DNA of 64,000 nucleotides from Elstera cyanobacteriorum (GTDB lineage: Bacteria > Pseudomonadota > Alphaproteobacteria > Elsterales > Elsteraceae): assembly GCF_002251735.1 (NCBI RefSeq), contig NZ_NOXS01000032.1:372001-436000 (forward strand), in the 5' to 3' direction. Below are positions 8,331 to 17,479 of the stretch, in pieces. Within the stretch, counting starts at the first letter, position 1; each line of letters begins with the position of its first letter. The position numbers were made by a program, and so were the translations under genes. The notes under the pieces were generated by a model. That model saw only the letters and a list, made by a program, of their open reading frames with translations. It had not been told where the DNA came from and ran no database searches.

Positions 8331-9382
8331 GGTGCCACGCTAACAGCGGAAGCCGGTTCAGCCGCCGTCGCCTGTAGCGCGGCGATCTGGCCCCGGATTT
8401 TATCGAGAAACCCGTGCATTGCCATATCGACCGCGACGCCGATAGCATTGGCGAAGCCAAGACCGTCGGTCCCGCCGTGGCTTTTGACCGCGATCCCATT
8501 CAGGCCGACGAAGACCGCGCCATTGTACCGGCGTGGATCGACGCGATTGCGGAACTGCGACAGCGCCGGGCGCATCAGCAGATAAGCAACCCGCGCCCAG
8601 ATGGAGCTTTTGAAACTTTCGCGCAGCAGATGGACGATCAATTGCGCCGTGCCTTCCGCCGTTTTCAGGGCGACATTGCCGGTGAACCCATCGGTCACCA
8701 CAACATCGACCGTGCCGGACGAAAGGTTATTTCCTTCAACGAAACCCTTGAACTGGGCCGCCAGCGGCGACTCGCGCAGCAACGCGGCAGCCTGCCGCAA
8801 CTCTTCCCGCCCCTTCATCTCTTCGGAGCCGATATTGAGCAGCCCGATAGAAGGATTGACGAGGCCGAGCACGGCGCGCGCAAAGGCGTCGCCCATGATG
8901 GCAAATTGCACGAGGTTCTCGGCATCACAGACAACATTCGCCCCCAAATCCAGCATCACGGTTTCACCGCGCTGCGAAGGGAGAATGGAGGCAATCGCGG
9001 GCCGGTCAATCCCCGGCACTGTACGCAACGATAGTTTCGCCATCGCCATCAGCGCGCCCGTATTGCCCGCCGAAACCGCGGCAACCGCCCGGCCATCAGC
9101 AACCGCATCGAGCGCCAAGCGCATCGAGCTTTGCCGGCCGGTGCGCAGCGCCACCGAGGGTTTTTCGTCTGCCGATACCGATTTATCGGTATGGAGAATC
9201 TGGGACACTTTCTGAAGCAACGGCAGGCGGGCGAGCAGCGGGGCAATCCGCTGCTCGTCACCCACCATCAGAAAATCCACGTTCGGAAAACGCTCGCGGG
9301 CGATGTTCGCGCCGTCGATCACGACCGCCGGGGCCCGGTCGCCGCCCATCACATCGAGGGCAATGGTCAACCGAGCGGTCAC
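8327..9382 (-). CDS. plsX: Phosphate acyltransferase PlsX
   Basis: This is a 351-residue cytoplasmic or membrane-associated enzyme that makes acyl-phosphate from acyl-ACP for phospholipid synthesis (with PlsY). The N-terminal [11 protein letters not shown], the central [13 protein letters not shown] and the later [20 protein letters not shown] are hallmark stretches. It follows rpmF by 42 bases and overlaps fabH, forming the usual rpmF-plsX-fabH operon. The ATG at 9382 begins directly with the conserved strand ([14 protein letters not shown]), which supports this start. Confidence 0.97.
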   Translation of the reverse strand: MTARLTIALDVMGGDRAPAVVIDGANIARERFPNVDFLMVGDEQRIAPLLARLPLLQKVSQILHTDKSVSADEKPSVALRTGRQSSMRLALDAVADGRAVAAVSAGNTGALMAMAKLSLRTVPGIDRPAIASILPSQRGETVMLDLGANVVCDAENLVQFAIMGDAFARAVLGLVNPSIGLLNIGSEEMKGREELRQAAALLRESPLAAQFKGFVEGNNLSSGTVDVVVTDGFTGNVALKTAEGTAQLIVHLLRESFKSSIWARVAYLLMRPALSQFRNRVDPRRYNGAVFVGLNGIAVKSHGGTDGLGFANAIGVAVDMAMHGFLDKIRGQIAALQATAAEPASAVSVAP

Positions 9383-9424
9383 GGCGTGCCTATCGTATCA
9401 GTCTGATCGTACAAGCCGAGCGGC

Positions 9425-9607
9425 TTAAGCAGCCGCCGTGGCAACCACTTCACGACCATCGTAATGGCCGCACGCCGGGCAGACGTGATGCGGGCGATGC
9501 AGTTCGCCGCAGTTCGAGCATTCATTGTAGGCCGGAGCCGCGATGAAGTCGTGCGACCGACGCATGTTGCGGCGGGACTTGGAGGTCTTTTTCTTAGGAA
9601 CTGCCAT
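9425..9607 (-). CDS. rpmF: 50S ribosomal protein L32
   Basis: This 60-residue protein begins [20 protein letters not shown], typical of L32. A four-cysteine zinc ribbon is intact (CSNC at about residues 35-38 and CPAC at about 48-51), so it is the zinc-binding form. It is transcribed ahead of plsX and fabH, coupling ribosome and lipid synthesis as in most proteobacteria. The 105-base gap to the upstream DUF177 gene could hold a promoter. Confidence 0.97.
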   Translation of the reverse strand: MAVPKKKTSKSRRNMRRSHDFIAAPAYNECSNCGELHRPHHVCPACGHYDGREVVATAAA

Positions 9608-9712
9608 AATCTTGAACTCGTCGTGTTAGCGGACATCGCCGAAAAGCGACGGCCTATGTAGCCAATATCGGGAACGCCCGCAAGCGATTCTGTCAGACAA
9701 TGACGCGGAATC

Positions 9713-10267
9713 TTAGCTTTTCTTGGTCAATCCAGCCAGGGCAGCAAAGGGATTGGGCTTGGTTTCGGCGTTAGCGGTATCATCATACCCTTCCGCTTCC
9801 GACTCGCTTGGCTGGTATGCGTCCGGCACTTCCGCACCTGCTGCGCGTGGGTAGGGATCAAGGGCTAGGGAGAAATATTGTGCGGCGATCTCCCCCAGGT
9901 CGATCCCCTCTTCCGGCCAGGGTTCCAGATCATCGTCTTCTTCGGTGATATCGATCTCGCCGCGCTCCGGCGCGCCGTCAATGGGGCCGAGGATGATCGC
10001 AAACTCGCTCTCCACCGTCGCGGGCACGGGCGCGAGGCTGACGACGCAGGTCTGCACCGCCGCACCGCTGATATGGCCCGACACGCTGACGTATTGGCCG
10101 CCGCGCACCCGCCGCACGGTGATCTTGGCGGTCAGATGATCGAGCGCTTGCAGATCGAAACGTTTGGCCAGGGCCGCCCGCTCCTCCGGCGTCGCCTCGA
10201 CGCTCTGGGTAGTGGCAATCGCGCCGATGCGGTCAACGGAGAGAGGGCGGGAGAATTCGGGCTGCAT
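9713..10267 (-). CDS. DUF177 (YceD-like) family protein
   Basis: This 184-residue acidic protein carries the DUF177 pattern. A beta-rich N-terminal half (FSRPLSVDRIG) is followed by an acidic centre and the NPFAALAGLTKK C-terminus seen in alphaproteobacterial members. The family is linked to 23S rRNA maturation in E. coli and plants and almost always lies beside rpmF, as here. The ATG at 10267 is preferred over the frame's earlier start, because the protein begins there with the conserved MQPEFSRPL and the extra residues would overlap the preceding gene. The molecular function remains poorly defined. Confidence 0.88.
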   Translation of the reverse strand: MQPEFSRPLSVDRIGAIATTQSVEATPEERAALAKRFDLQALDHLTAKITVRRVRGGQYVSVSGHISGAAVQTCVVSLAPVPATVESEFAIILGPIDGAPERGEIDITEEDDDLEPWPEEGIDLGEIAAQYFSLALDPYPRAAGAEVPDAYQPSESEAEGYDDTANAETKPNPFAALAGLTKKS

Positions 10268-10271
10268 GGCT

Positions 10272-10829
10272 TTACTCGTGAATAGGGGCGAACGCGCAGC
10301 GCCCACCCAATAGGGCGGCGGCGTCCTGGGCGGCCAGCGCCGCCACCTGGGTTTGACAATAGCCGATCAGGGCCGTTACCGCAGCATCGGTCGGGGCTTC
10401 GGCACGCGGACCATAGGCATTGCGGCGCAGGGCGACGGCAAAGGCCGCCGGATCGGCAAGACCGGTATCATAGGCCTGAAGGCGCCCGTAAAAATTCTTC
10501 GCGACCGCCTTCACCCGCTTGCCGATCACCACATCGCTGATGCCGAGTTCGCGCAACGACACGTCCATATCCAGCATCATCACATCGTGCAGGGCTTGGC
10601 TAAGGTCCGCCGCCTCCGGCACTGTCTTTAACCGGTGCAGCAGCAGCCAGACGTGCAGCGCTACCATCTCGAAACGGCCTTCCGGCGTATCGAGAATCCC
10701 AAGGTCGCGGTAAAACTTTGGCTGGCGGGCCTGATCCACCGCGCTTCGGTACAGGCTTTCCGCCCGGTCCCGAACCTGGCGGCGGGCCTGGGCGGCGGCC
10801 CCGAACGGCCAGGAAAGCGAAAAGACCAT
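10272..10829 (-). CDS. Ubiquinol-cytochrome c chaperone (CBP3-like) family protein
   Basis: This 185-residue soluble protein is largely alpha-helical. The conserved stretch is YRDLGILDTPEGRFEMVALHVWLLLHRL (quoted in part: LDTPEGRFEMVALHVWLL, about residues 48-65), and DMDVSLRELGISDVVIGKRVK follows near residues 92-112. The family is related to mitochondrial CBP3, which helps assemble cytochrome bc1. In alphaproteobacteria it sits between bamE and the DUF177-rpmF genes, exactly as here. The ATG at 10829 is chosen because it starts the conserved region and has a purine-rich upstream stretch. It is separated from DUF177 by only four bases, so both are probably co-transcribed. Confidence 0.85.
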   Translation of the reverse strand: MVFSLSWPFGAAAQARRQVRDRAESLYRSAVDQARQPKFYRDLGILDTPEGRFEMVALHVWLLLHRLKTVPEAADLSQALHDVMMLDMDVSLRELGISDVVIGKRVKAVAKNFYGRLQAYDTGLADPAAFAVALRRNAYGPRAEAPTDAAVTALIGYCQTQVAALAAQDAAALLGGRCAFAPIHE

Positions 10830-11014
10830 CGGCGCCTCTTTCACGCAAACTCGCAAGGCTGCAATTGACAGGCTTCGGGGGCAATGCGAGTGTCTGTCCC
10901 GCCCCTGGGCCTCGCGCCGCCGATCACGGCGCAGCGGGAAAGTGGCGCCCCGCCCCGCCGGGGTCAAGCCCGCCCTGCGGCTGTGATGATGAGAGTTGAA
11001 GACCGACCGTTCCC

Positions 11015-11509
11015 ATGATGACGAAGTTCCGCCCCCTCGCCCGCCCCGCCGTCCTCGGCCTCGCTCTGCTTTTGGGCGGCGCTCTTCCTGCCTGCACGCC
11101 GATTGTCGATAATCGCGGCAATCTCCCGACGCAGGATGCGGTTGACCAAATCGTCATCGGCGGCTCCAGCCGCGCCGATGTTCAGCGCATCCTCGGCTCG
11201 CCAACCACGGCGGGGACGTTCAACGATAAGGTCTGGTATTATATCAGCCGTAAGCAGGAAACCGTTGCCTTCATGAAGCCCGCCGTGCGGGAACAGACGA
11301 TTGTGGCCGTGCATTTCGACGATGCCGGATTGGTCAGTAAAATGACCGCGAGTGGCGGCGAAACGGTTGAGTTCATCGATCATACCGCCGAAATCACCCC
11401 GACCACCGGCCATTCGATGGGCTTCCTTGAGCAACTCTTCGGGAATATCGGCCGTTTCGGCAGCAAGGGCGGGGTGTATAAGGCGCCAAGCCCGACGACG
11501 GGGCGGTAG
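11015..11509 (+). CDS. bamE: Outer-membrane assembly lipoprotein BamE (OmlA/SmpA)
   Basis: This 164-residue lipoprotein has a signal peptide ending in the lipobox LPAC, with Cys27 as the lipidation site. The SmpA/OmlA fold follows (residues about 40-130), with IVIGGSSRADVQRILGSPTT near the start and WYYISRKQETVAF in the strand region. BamE stabilises the BamA-BamD complex that inserts beta-barrel proteins. The gene diverges from the CBP3-like gene. Starts at 11015 or 11018 (ATGATG) cannot be separated. Length and motifs are normal. Confidence 0.93.
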   Translation: MMTKFRPLARPAVLGLALLLGGALPACTPIVDNRGNLPTQDAVDQIVIGGSSRADVQRILGSPTTAGTFNDKVWYYISRKQETVAFMKPAVREQTIVAVHFDDAGLVSKMTASGGETVEFIDHTAEITPTTGHSMGFLEQLFGNIGRFGSKGGVYKAPSPTTGR

Positions 11510-11598
11510 AGAAGCCTCATCTCCTGGTTAAGCCGGGATATGTTAGGGATTATATCCTACGCGCTTTTTCATGTTACGGAGCGTCGGAGGACAATCAT

Positions 11599-12255
11599 AT
11601 GTATTTCGATTACACTGACTATATTTCTATGAGTGATGATTTTTTTGTTAGAGAATTAGCAAAATCACCTCCATGGGATTTTACGCAAAAAATCGGATTT
11701 CTTTTTAAAAGAATATTAGAATATCTCAATGAAAAGGGGCGCATTGAAGATTTTTATATAGAAAATGAGTCGATTATACACAAGACAGCAGTCATAGAAA
11801 GAAACGTTACAATAAAAGATTTTACATTTATTGATGAAGCCTGCTTAATAGCCGCAGGCTCTTATCTGAGAAGTGGTGTTCTTCTGTCAAAGAAATGTAT
11901 TATTGGGCCAGGATCAGAAATAAAATCGAGCCTATTGCTTCCAGAGGCCCGGATAGCACATTTGAATTTTGTTGGTGATTCTATTCTGGGAGCAGATGTA
12001 AATCTTGAGGCCGGAAGCATAATAGCAAATTATAGAAACGAATCGCCAAAAGATAGCACAATACAGATCGAAATAGACGGCAAAATCATAGACACACAAG
12101 TTAATAAATTTGGCGCATTGATTGGTGAAAATTCTAGAGTTGGTGCAAACTCCGTTATAGCCCCTGGAGCATTAATAAGGCGAGGTACTATTATTGAGCG
12201 TCTAACACTTGTTGATCCCTCGCGAGACGCAAACCGGCTAAGGACGGAAAACTGA
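11599..12255 (+). CDS. AT-rich left-handed beta-helix (LpxA/GlmU-like) acyltransferase-family protein
   Basis: This 218-residue protein has a helical N-terminus (about residues 1-55) and then hexapeptide repeats of a left-handed beta-helix (about 60-205). The segment KIIDTQVNKFGALIGENSRV followed by GANSVIAPGALI resembles the acetyltransferase half of GlmU-like sugar-nucleotide enzymes. It lacks a nucleotidyltransferase domain. The substrate cannot be told, and a catalytic His was not clearly placed. A strong GGAGG lies 8 bases before the ATG. Codon use is strikingly AT-rich beside GC-rich neighbours, with A/T at most third positions, which suggests recent transfer. The stop codon is built into a perfect hairpin. 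Confidence 0.8.
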   Translation: MYFDYTDYISMSDDFFVRELAKSPPWDFTQKIGFLFKRILEYLNEKGRIEDFYIENESIIHKTAVIERNVTIKDFTFIDEACLIAAGSYLRSGVLLSKKCIIGPGSEIKSSLLLPEARIAHLNFVGDSILGADVNLEAGSIIANYRNESPKDSTIQIEIDGKIIDTQVNKFGALIGENSRVGANSVIAPGALIRRGTIIERLTLVDPSRDANRLRTEN

Positions 12256-12277
12256 GAGAGAGGGAGCCTCTCTCTCA
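12253..12277. terminator. Perfect hairpin at the end of the AT-rich gene
   Basis: TGAGAGAGAGG and CCTCTCTCTCA form an 11-base perfect stem with a three-base loop, and the TGA stop is the first arm's first codon. There is no clear T-run, so termination is likely but not certain. It could serve both this gene and the convergent nrdB. Confidence 0.55.
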
Positions 12278-12291
12278 ATCCGTTTGCCTGC

Positions 12292-13320
12292 TTACTCCGC
12301 CGCCGAGATGAGGTCGGGCGTATCCGAGTTCCCCGGCACCTGCGCCTTGCGGCGCTGGTCGAACATCGTCCAGGTGCTTTCCCAATCGCCTTGGGTCGCG
12401 GCCTTAGAATATTCCGTCGCGCGGGCTTCGAAGAAGTTCGCATGCTCCACGCCGTTCAACAGCGCGGGCAGCCAAGGCAGCGGGTGTTCGTCGATCAGAT
12501 AGATCGGCTTCAGGCCAAGCTGTTGCAGGCGCCAGTCGGCGATATAGCGGATATAGCGCTTCACATCCCGCGGCGTCATACCTTCGACCGGCCCCATTTC
12601 GAAGGCAAGGTCGATGAAAGCATCTTCCAACCGCACCACAGTCTGGCAGCAGTCGGCGATATCGTCCTTCACCGACGCGGTCAGGCAGCCGGTTTCTGCC
12701 GCAAACGTATGGAACAGCTTGATAATGCCTTCGCAGTGCAGCGACTCGTCGCGCACCGACCAAGAAACGATCTGCCCCATGCCCTTCATCTTATTGAAGC
12801 GCGGGAAGTTCATCAGCATGGCGAAGGAGGCGAAAAGCTGAAGCCCTTCGGTAAAGCCGCCGAAGACCGCCAGCGTGCGGGCGATATCTGCATCGGTATC
12901 GACGCCAAACCGTTGCAGGTAATCGTGCTTATCCGCCATTTCCTTATAGCGCAGGAAGGCGGTGTACTCGGCTTCCGGCATGCCGATGGTATCCAGGAGA
13001 TGCGAATAGGCGGCGATATGGATGGTTTCCATATTCGAGAAAGCCGTCAGCATCATCTTGATTTCGGTGGGTTTAAACACCCGGCCGTATTTCTCGTGGT
13101 AGCAATCCTGCACTTCCACGTCGGCTTGCGTGAAGAAGCGGAAAATCTGGGTCAGCAGATTGCGCTCGTGGTCGGTCAGCTTGCGCGCCCAATCGCGGCA
13201 ATCTTCACCCAGCGGCACTTCTTCGGGCATCCAGTGCACCTGCTGCTGGCGCTTCCAGAACTCGAAGGCCCAGGGATATTCGAAGGGCTTATAGGCTTTA
13301 TTGGCGGACAGAAGCGGCAT
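12292..13320 (-). CDS. nrdB: Class I ribonucleotide reductase, small (beta) subunit
   Basis: This 342-residue ferritin-like protein has its diiron ligands and radical Tyr in place. METIHIAAYSHLL (about residues 97-109) holds the Glu, His and the Tyr four residues later that matches Tyr122 of E. coli. RDESLHCEG (about 190-198) holds the next Glu and His ligands. It generates the tyrosyl radical for deoxynucleotide synthesis. It follows nrdA by 49 bases, forming one operon. The presence of the Tyr argues against a radical-free Mn/Fe variant. Confidence 0.95.
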   Translation of the reverse strand: MPLLSANKAYKPFEYPWAFEFWKRQQQVHWMPEEVPLGEDCRDWARKLTDHERNLLTQIFRFFTQADVEVQDCYHEKYGRVFKPTEIKMMLTAFSNMETIHIAAYSHLLDTIGMPEAEYTAFLRYKEMADKHDYLQRFGVDTDADIARTLAVFGGFTEGLQLFASFAMLMNFPRFNKMKGMGQIVSWSVRDESLHCEGIIKLFHTFAAETGCLTASVKDDIADCCQTVVRLEDAFIDLAFEMGPVEGMTPRDVKRYIRYIADWRLQQLGLKPIYLIDEHPLPWLPALLNGVEHANFFEARATEYSKAATQGDWESTWTMFDQRRKAQVPGNSDTPDLISAAE

Positions 13321-13369
13321 GGTGGCCTCTCTTCATAGAAAAAGGGGGATTAAGGGTGCGTCTCGCCGC

Positions 13370-15187
13370 CTATTGGCAGGCGAGGCACTCGTCGTAATCC
13401 TTGACCTCGGCGATCACCTGACGGCGCTCGTAGGTATTGTCGGCCTCGACACCCCCGGCCCAGGCCGCGCGCTGCACGCTCTTGGAACGGCAATAATAGA
13501 GCGACTTGATACCCAGTTCCCAGGCGCGATAGTGCAGCATCAGCAAGTCCCACTTATCAATATCCCCCGGCAGGAAGATATTGAGCGAGGTGGCCTGACA
13601 GATATAGGGCGTGCGGTCGGCAGCGAATTCCAGCAGCCAGCGCTGATCGATTTCGAAAGCCGTGCGGAAGATCATCTTCTCGTCAGCCGATAGGAAATCG
13701 AGATGCTGGACCGAGCCTTCGTGTTCGATGATCGACGACCAAACGCTTTCGCTATTGCGGCCCTTCTGGATCAGCAAGGCTTCCAGATAGGGATTGCGCA
13801 CGGCAAACGAGCCGGACAGCGTTTTGTGATTGTAGATATTCGCCGGGATCGGCTCGATCCCTGCCGAGGTGCCGCCGCAGATGATGGAGATCGACGCGGT
13901 GGGGGCAATCGCCATCTTGTGGCTGAAGCGTTCCATCGCACCGACTTCCGCCGCATCCGGGCAGGCGCCGCGTTCTTGGGCGAGGTACATGGAGGCCGCG
14001 TCGGCCCGTTCCTTCAAGTGCCGGAAGACCTTGAGGTTCCACGATTTTGCCAGGGCGCTTTCCAGCGGAATGCCCTTCAACTGCAAGAAGCTGTGGAAGC
14101 CCATCACCCCAAGACCGACCGAGCGTTCGCGCGCGGCGCTATACTTGGCGCGGGCCATCTCGTCCGGCGCCCGGTCGATGAAGTCTTGCAGCACATTATC
14201 GAGGAAGCGCATCAGGTCTTCAACGAAGCGCGGCTCCTGGCTCCATTCGTCCCACTTCTCGACATTGACCGAGGAGAGGCAGCAAACGGCAGTGCGGATC
14301 TTGCCGAGATGATCCGGCCCGGTGTGCAGGGTGATTTCGGAACAGAGGTTGGAGGTGGTGACCTTCAGCCCCAGGGTGCGCTGATGTTCGGCCAGCGTCC
14401 GGTTCACCGTATCGATGAACACAAGATACGGCTCGCCCGTCGCAATGCGGGTTTCGACCAGCTTCTGGAAGATGGCACGGGCATCGGCCATGCGCACCAC
14501 TTCCTTGGTCTTCGGGCTGCGCAGGGCATATTCCTTGCCGTCCCGCACCGCTTCCATAAACTCATCGGTCAGCAGCACGCCGTGGTGCAGGTTCAACGCC
14601 TTGCGGTTGAAGTCGCCCGATGCCTTGCGAATCTCGATGAATTCTTCGATTTCCGGGTGGTTGACGTCGAGATAGACCGCCGCCGAGCCGCGCCGCAGCG
14701 ACCCTTGGCTGATCGCCAGGGTCAAACTGTCCATCACGCGGATGAAGGGGATAATGCCGCTGGTTTTGCCATTCAGGCCGACCGGCTCGCCGATGGAGCG
14801 GACATTGCCCCAATAGGTGCCAATGCCGCCGCCGCGCGCCGACAGCCAAACGTTTTCGTTCCACGTGCCGACGATGCCTTCAAGACTATCGTCCACCGCA
14901 TTCAGATAGCAGGAGATCGGCAGGCCGCGCCCGGTGCCGCCGTTCGATAGAACTGGCGTAGCGGGCATGAACCACAGGCGGCTCATGTAATCATACAAGC
15001 GCTGGGCATGGGCGTCATCGTCGGCATAGGCCGTCGAGACGCGGGCGAAGAGATCCTGAAAACTTTCGCCCGGCAGCAGATAGCGATCGCGCAGCGTCTC
15101 TTTCCCGAAATCGGTCAGCAACGCATCCCGCGAACGGTCGATTTGGACAGCCGCCGTCATATGCGTCCGCACATCACCATCCATCAT
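13370..15187 (-). CDS. nrdA: Class I ribonucleotide reductase, large (alpha) subunit
   Basis: This 605-residue protein reduces ribonucleoside diphosphates with NrdB. Visible landmarks are FMPATPVLSNGG, NLCSEITLHTG with the redox Cys, AVCCLSSVN with the thiyl-radical Cys region, and the C-terminal CLAC pair that exchanges with thioredoxin or glutaredoxin. The N-terminus goes straight into the ten-strand barrel region with no recognisable ATP-cone, so dATP feedback through an activity site may be absent. ATGATG at 15184-15187 follows GAAGAGG, which supports this start over the longer frame. Paired A/T-rich sites upstream resemble NrdR boxes. Confidence 0.95.
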   Translation of the reverse strand: MMDGDVRTHMTAAVQIDRSRDALLTDFGKETLRDRYLLPGESFQDLFARVSTAYADDDAHAQRLYDYMSRLWFMPATPVLSNGGTGRGLPISCYLNAVDDSLEGIVGTWNENVWLSARGGGIGTYWGNVRSIGEPVGLNGKTSGIIPFIRVMDSLTLAISQGSLRRGSAAVYLDVNHPEIEEFIEIRKASGDFNRKALNLHHGVLLTDEFMEAVRDGKEYALRSPKTKEVVRMADARAIFQKLVETRIATGEPYLVFIDTVNRTLAEHQRTLGLKVTTSNLCSEITLHTGPDHLGKIRTAVCCLSSVNVEKWDEWSQEPRFVEDLMRFLDNVLQDFIDRAPDEMARAKYSAARERSVGLGVMGFHSFLQLKGIPLESALAKSWNLKVFRHLKERADAASMYLAQERGACPDAAEVGAMERFSHKMAIAPTASISIICGGTSAGIEPIPANIYNHKTLSGSFAVRNPYLEALLIQKGRNSESVWSSIIEHEGSVQHLDFLSADEKMIFRTAFEIDQRWLLEFAADRTPYICQATSLNIFLPGDIDKWDLLMLHYRAWELGIKSLYYCRSKSVQRAAWAGGVEADNTYERRQVIAEVKDYDECLACQ

Positions 15188-15302
15188 TCCGGCCTCTTCA
15201 ACTCTGTCGTTTGGTATCGCTGGCATTAAGCCGTTGAGCCTGGTCCAGCACCCTTCTGCGCTCGGCCAGAGGGACGGATGCAATGTGCCATCGCCCCGTC
15301 AC

Positions 15303-15352
15303 ACACAAGATATTGGGTAAGCCTGCGCCCAAGTCAACAAGCTATATTGTCT
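15303..15352 (-). promoter_or_regulatory. Candidate nrdAB promoter with two NrdR-box-like sites
   Basis: ACACAAGATATTGGGT (15303-15318) and ACAAGCTATATTGTCT (15337-15352) each resemble the NrdR consensus acaCwATATwtwGtgt imperfectly. Their centres are 34 bases apart, slightly more than the usual spacing. On the reverse strand TTGACT (15332-15337) could act as a -35 with an AATATC-type -10 at 17 bases. The evidence is suggestive only. Confidence 0.35.
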
Positions 15353-15416
15353 TGACAGGAAACGAGTCACCCGACTCAAACCCTTAAACAAAGATTAAGG
15401 AGACCGAAATTTCGCC

Positions 15417-16166
15417 CTATAGAGTCGCGAGATTCTTAGCAGAATCGCCCCCCACTTCAGCCAGAGTCTGAGCAAGCGCGACCAGATCGCGCGAATGTGA
15501 CAAACGATGGTCACCGCCCGCCAAAAGCAGGAGTCGTAGGTCGGGACTCGTGAGTTTCTGCGCTAACGCCAGACTGCAATCGTATGGAACATCGGCATCC
15601 TGCGTTCCATGCAGCAGGCGGATGGGCACATGGATCGAATGCGCGCGATCGAGGACCAGATTCTCACGGCCCGAGGCTAAAAGTCGCGCCGAAATCGGGT
15701 CCGGCGCCCCATAGGCCGACGGGCGAAAGAACACCCCGTCCCGCGCCAAAGCCGCCCGCCGCTCTGCCGTCAGGGCTGCTTCGATCCGCTGGGTGAAATC
15801 AGGGGCGGACGCGATGCCGATCAGCCCCGCCAGCCGCTCCGGTCGCCGCAGGGCCAGCAGGGTCATCAACCAGCCCCCCATTGAGGAGCCGATGAGGATC
15901 GCCTGCCCCTGGGCAACCCGGTCGAGCATGGTCAGCGCATCGTCGCGCCAGACAGAAATATCCCCAGCCAGAAAGTCGCCGCCGGTTTCGCCATGCCCCA
16001 GCGGATCGAAGCGGGTGAAGCCGAAGCCCCACTGCGCCGCCAAAAAATCCAGCCAGCGTGCCTTAATCCCGCTCATGGCCGAACGAAACCCGCCAATGAA
16101 CAGCACTTGCGGCCCGGCCCCCGCCCGGTGGCGGAAAGCGATGGGATGTCCATGCACCGAATTCAT
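15417..16166 (-). CDS. Alpha/beta-hydrolase fold esterase or lipase-like protein
   Basis: This 249-residue protein has the full catalytic set. Ser95 sits in the nucleophile elbow GSSMG, an acid is in GTQDADVP (Asp190 or Asp192), and His220 is in GGDHRLSHS. It resembles small serine hydrolases of the ABHD10/BEM46-like group. There is no signal peptide, so it is likely cytoplasmic. The substrate is unknown. The ATG at 16166 begins the conserved fold. The frame stays open upstream, and a GTG at 16292 would add about 42 residues lacking recognisable homology and overlap the divergent glycosyltransferase start. Confidence 0.82.
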   Translation of the reverse strand: MNSVHGHPIAFRHRAGAGPQVLFIGGFRSAMSGIKARWLDFLAAQWGFGFTRFDPLGHGETGGDFLAGDISVWRDDALTMLDRVAQGQAILIGSSMGGWLMTLLALRRPERLAGLIGIASAPDFTQRIEAALTAERRAALARDGVFFRPSAYGAPDPISARLLASGRENLVLDRAHSIHVPIRLLHGTQDADVPYDCSLALAQKLTSPDLRLLLLAGGDHRLSHSRDLVALAQTLAEVGGDSAKNLATL

Positions 16167-16284
16167 TTCATACTGGGGCGCCGGATCGGGTAAGGACTGA
16201 TGCCGTTCCAGGAACTCGGTCAAAAGGCGGTCCAGGGACGCGGGATCCCCGCGCCAGCCGCCCCCCGCGTAAGGATGTTGTTTG

Positions 16285-17475
16285 GTGAGCACGCCGCCGT
16301 TTCCCTCCGCCGATCTACCCGCTAGCCGACCTGCGGTTATTCTACAGGTTCTTCCGGCGCTGAAAACCGGCGGGGTGGAACGCACCGCCGTCGATATCGC
16401 CGTCGCGACCCAGCAGGCCGGCTGCCGGGCGCTCGTCGCCTCCGCCGGGGGACCGATGGTGCATGAGATGGAGCGCAGCGGCGCCAAGCATATTACCCTG
16501 CCGCTCGATACCAAGAACCCTTGGCGCCTATGGCGCAATGCCGCCCGGCTGGCGGAGATCATCGAACGGGAGGGCGTCGATATCGTCCACGCCCGCAGCC
16601 GCGCCCCGGCCTGGAGCGCCTATTGGGCCGCCCGCCGCACCGGTCGCCCGTTCCTGACCACCTTCGCCGGGATCTATAACTTCAAGACGCGGCTCAAGCG
16701 GGCCTATAACGCGATTATGCAGAAGGGCGAGTTGGTGATCGCCAACTCGCAATATACAGCCGATCACGTTCACCATACCTATCACACCCCGCTCAACCGC
16801 ATCCGTACTATTCCGCGCGGCGTTGATCTGGCGCTCTTCGATCCCGCCCGAATGCGCCCCGACCGGCTGGTCGCGCTCGCCCAAAGCCTGCGCATCGAAG
16901 ACGGGCTGCCCGTCGTGATGATGCCGGGGCGCGTGACGCGCTGGAAAGGTCATCGCGTGCTGGTCGAAGCCATCGCCCGGATGGAGCGCCGCGACTTCCA
17001 GTGCCTTTTCATCGGCAGCGACGAAGGGCGGGAGGAGTATCGCAGCGAAATCGAAGCCCTGATCCGCGAGCGCGACCTCGGCGGCATCATTCGCTTCGCG
17101 GGCCAAGTCAAGGATATGTCTGCGGCCTATATGTTGGCCGACCTCGTGATTTCCGCCTCGACCGACCCGGAAGCCTTCGGCCGCGTCGTCGCCGAAGCCC
17201 AGGCCATGGGCCGCCCGGTCATCGCCACCGATCACGGCGGCGCGCGCGAAACCGTACTGGCCGGGGAAAGCGGCTGGCTGGTCGCCCCGGGCGACGCCGA
17301 GGCGCTGGCCGCCGCGCTGACGGAGGCGCTGGCCCTGCCGACCGCCGTGCGCACGGCGATGGGCGCGCGCGGGCAGGAGCATATCCGCGCCAACTTCTCA
17401 AAAGACCGCATGTGCGCCGATACCTTGCAGGTCTACAATGAACTGCTGGAGCGGTTCCCGGTCGCGCAGAGTTAA
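16285..17475 (+). CDS. Glycosyltransferase family 4 (GT-B) protein
   Basis: This protein of about 396 residues has a GT-B fold. The N-terminal domain starts VILQVLPALKTGGVERT (glycine-rich acceptor loop). The C-terminal domain holds VVMMPGRVTRWKGH and the EAFGRVVAEAQAMGRPVIAT motif whose Glu contacts the donor nucleotide sugar. It probably adds a sugar to lipopolysaccharide core or another surface glycan at the cytoplasmic membrane face. GTG at 16285 follows AAGGA by nine bases, and TTG at 16282 is the alternative. It is followed by a GT9 gene four bases after its stop, suggesting joint LPS work. Confidence 0.87.
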   Translation: MSTPPFPSADLPASRPAVILQVLPALKTGGVERTAVDIAVATQQAGCRALVASAGGPMVHEMERSGAKHITLPLDTKNPWRLWRNAARLAEIIEREGVDIVHARSRAPAWSAYWAARRTGRPFLTTFAGIYNFKTRLKRAYNAIMQKGELVIANSQYTADHVHHTYHTPLNRIRTIPRGVDLALFDPARMRPDRLVALAQSLRIEDGLPVVMMPGRVTRWKGHRVLVEAIARMERRDFQCLFIGSDEGREEYRSEIEALIRERDLGGIIRFAGQVKDMSAAYMLADLVISASTDPEAFGRVVAEAQAMGRPVIATDHGGARETVLAGESGWLVAPGDAEALAAALTEALALPTAVRTAMGARGQEHIRANFSKDRMCADTLQVYNELLERFPVAQS

Positions 17476-17479
17476 GGCG

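Noticed and set aside
8414-9034. Forward open frames opposite plsX and fabH
   Set aside because: They overlap well-supported genes and show no conserved sequence.
13703-14950. 415-codon forward frame opposite nrdA
   Set aside because: The translation is Arg/Ala/Asp-rich with no domain, fully inside a clear nrdA gene. Such frames are frequent in GC-rich DNA.
16282-16562. N-terminal extension of the alpha/beta-hydrolase into the GT4 gene
   Set aside because: The extra residues have no family support and lie antisense to the start of the glycosyltransferase gene.
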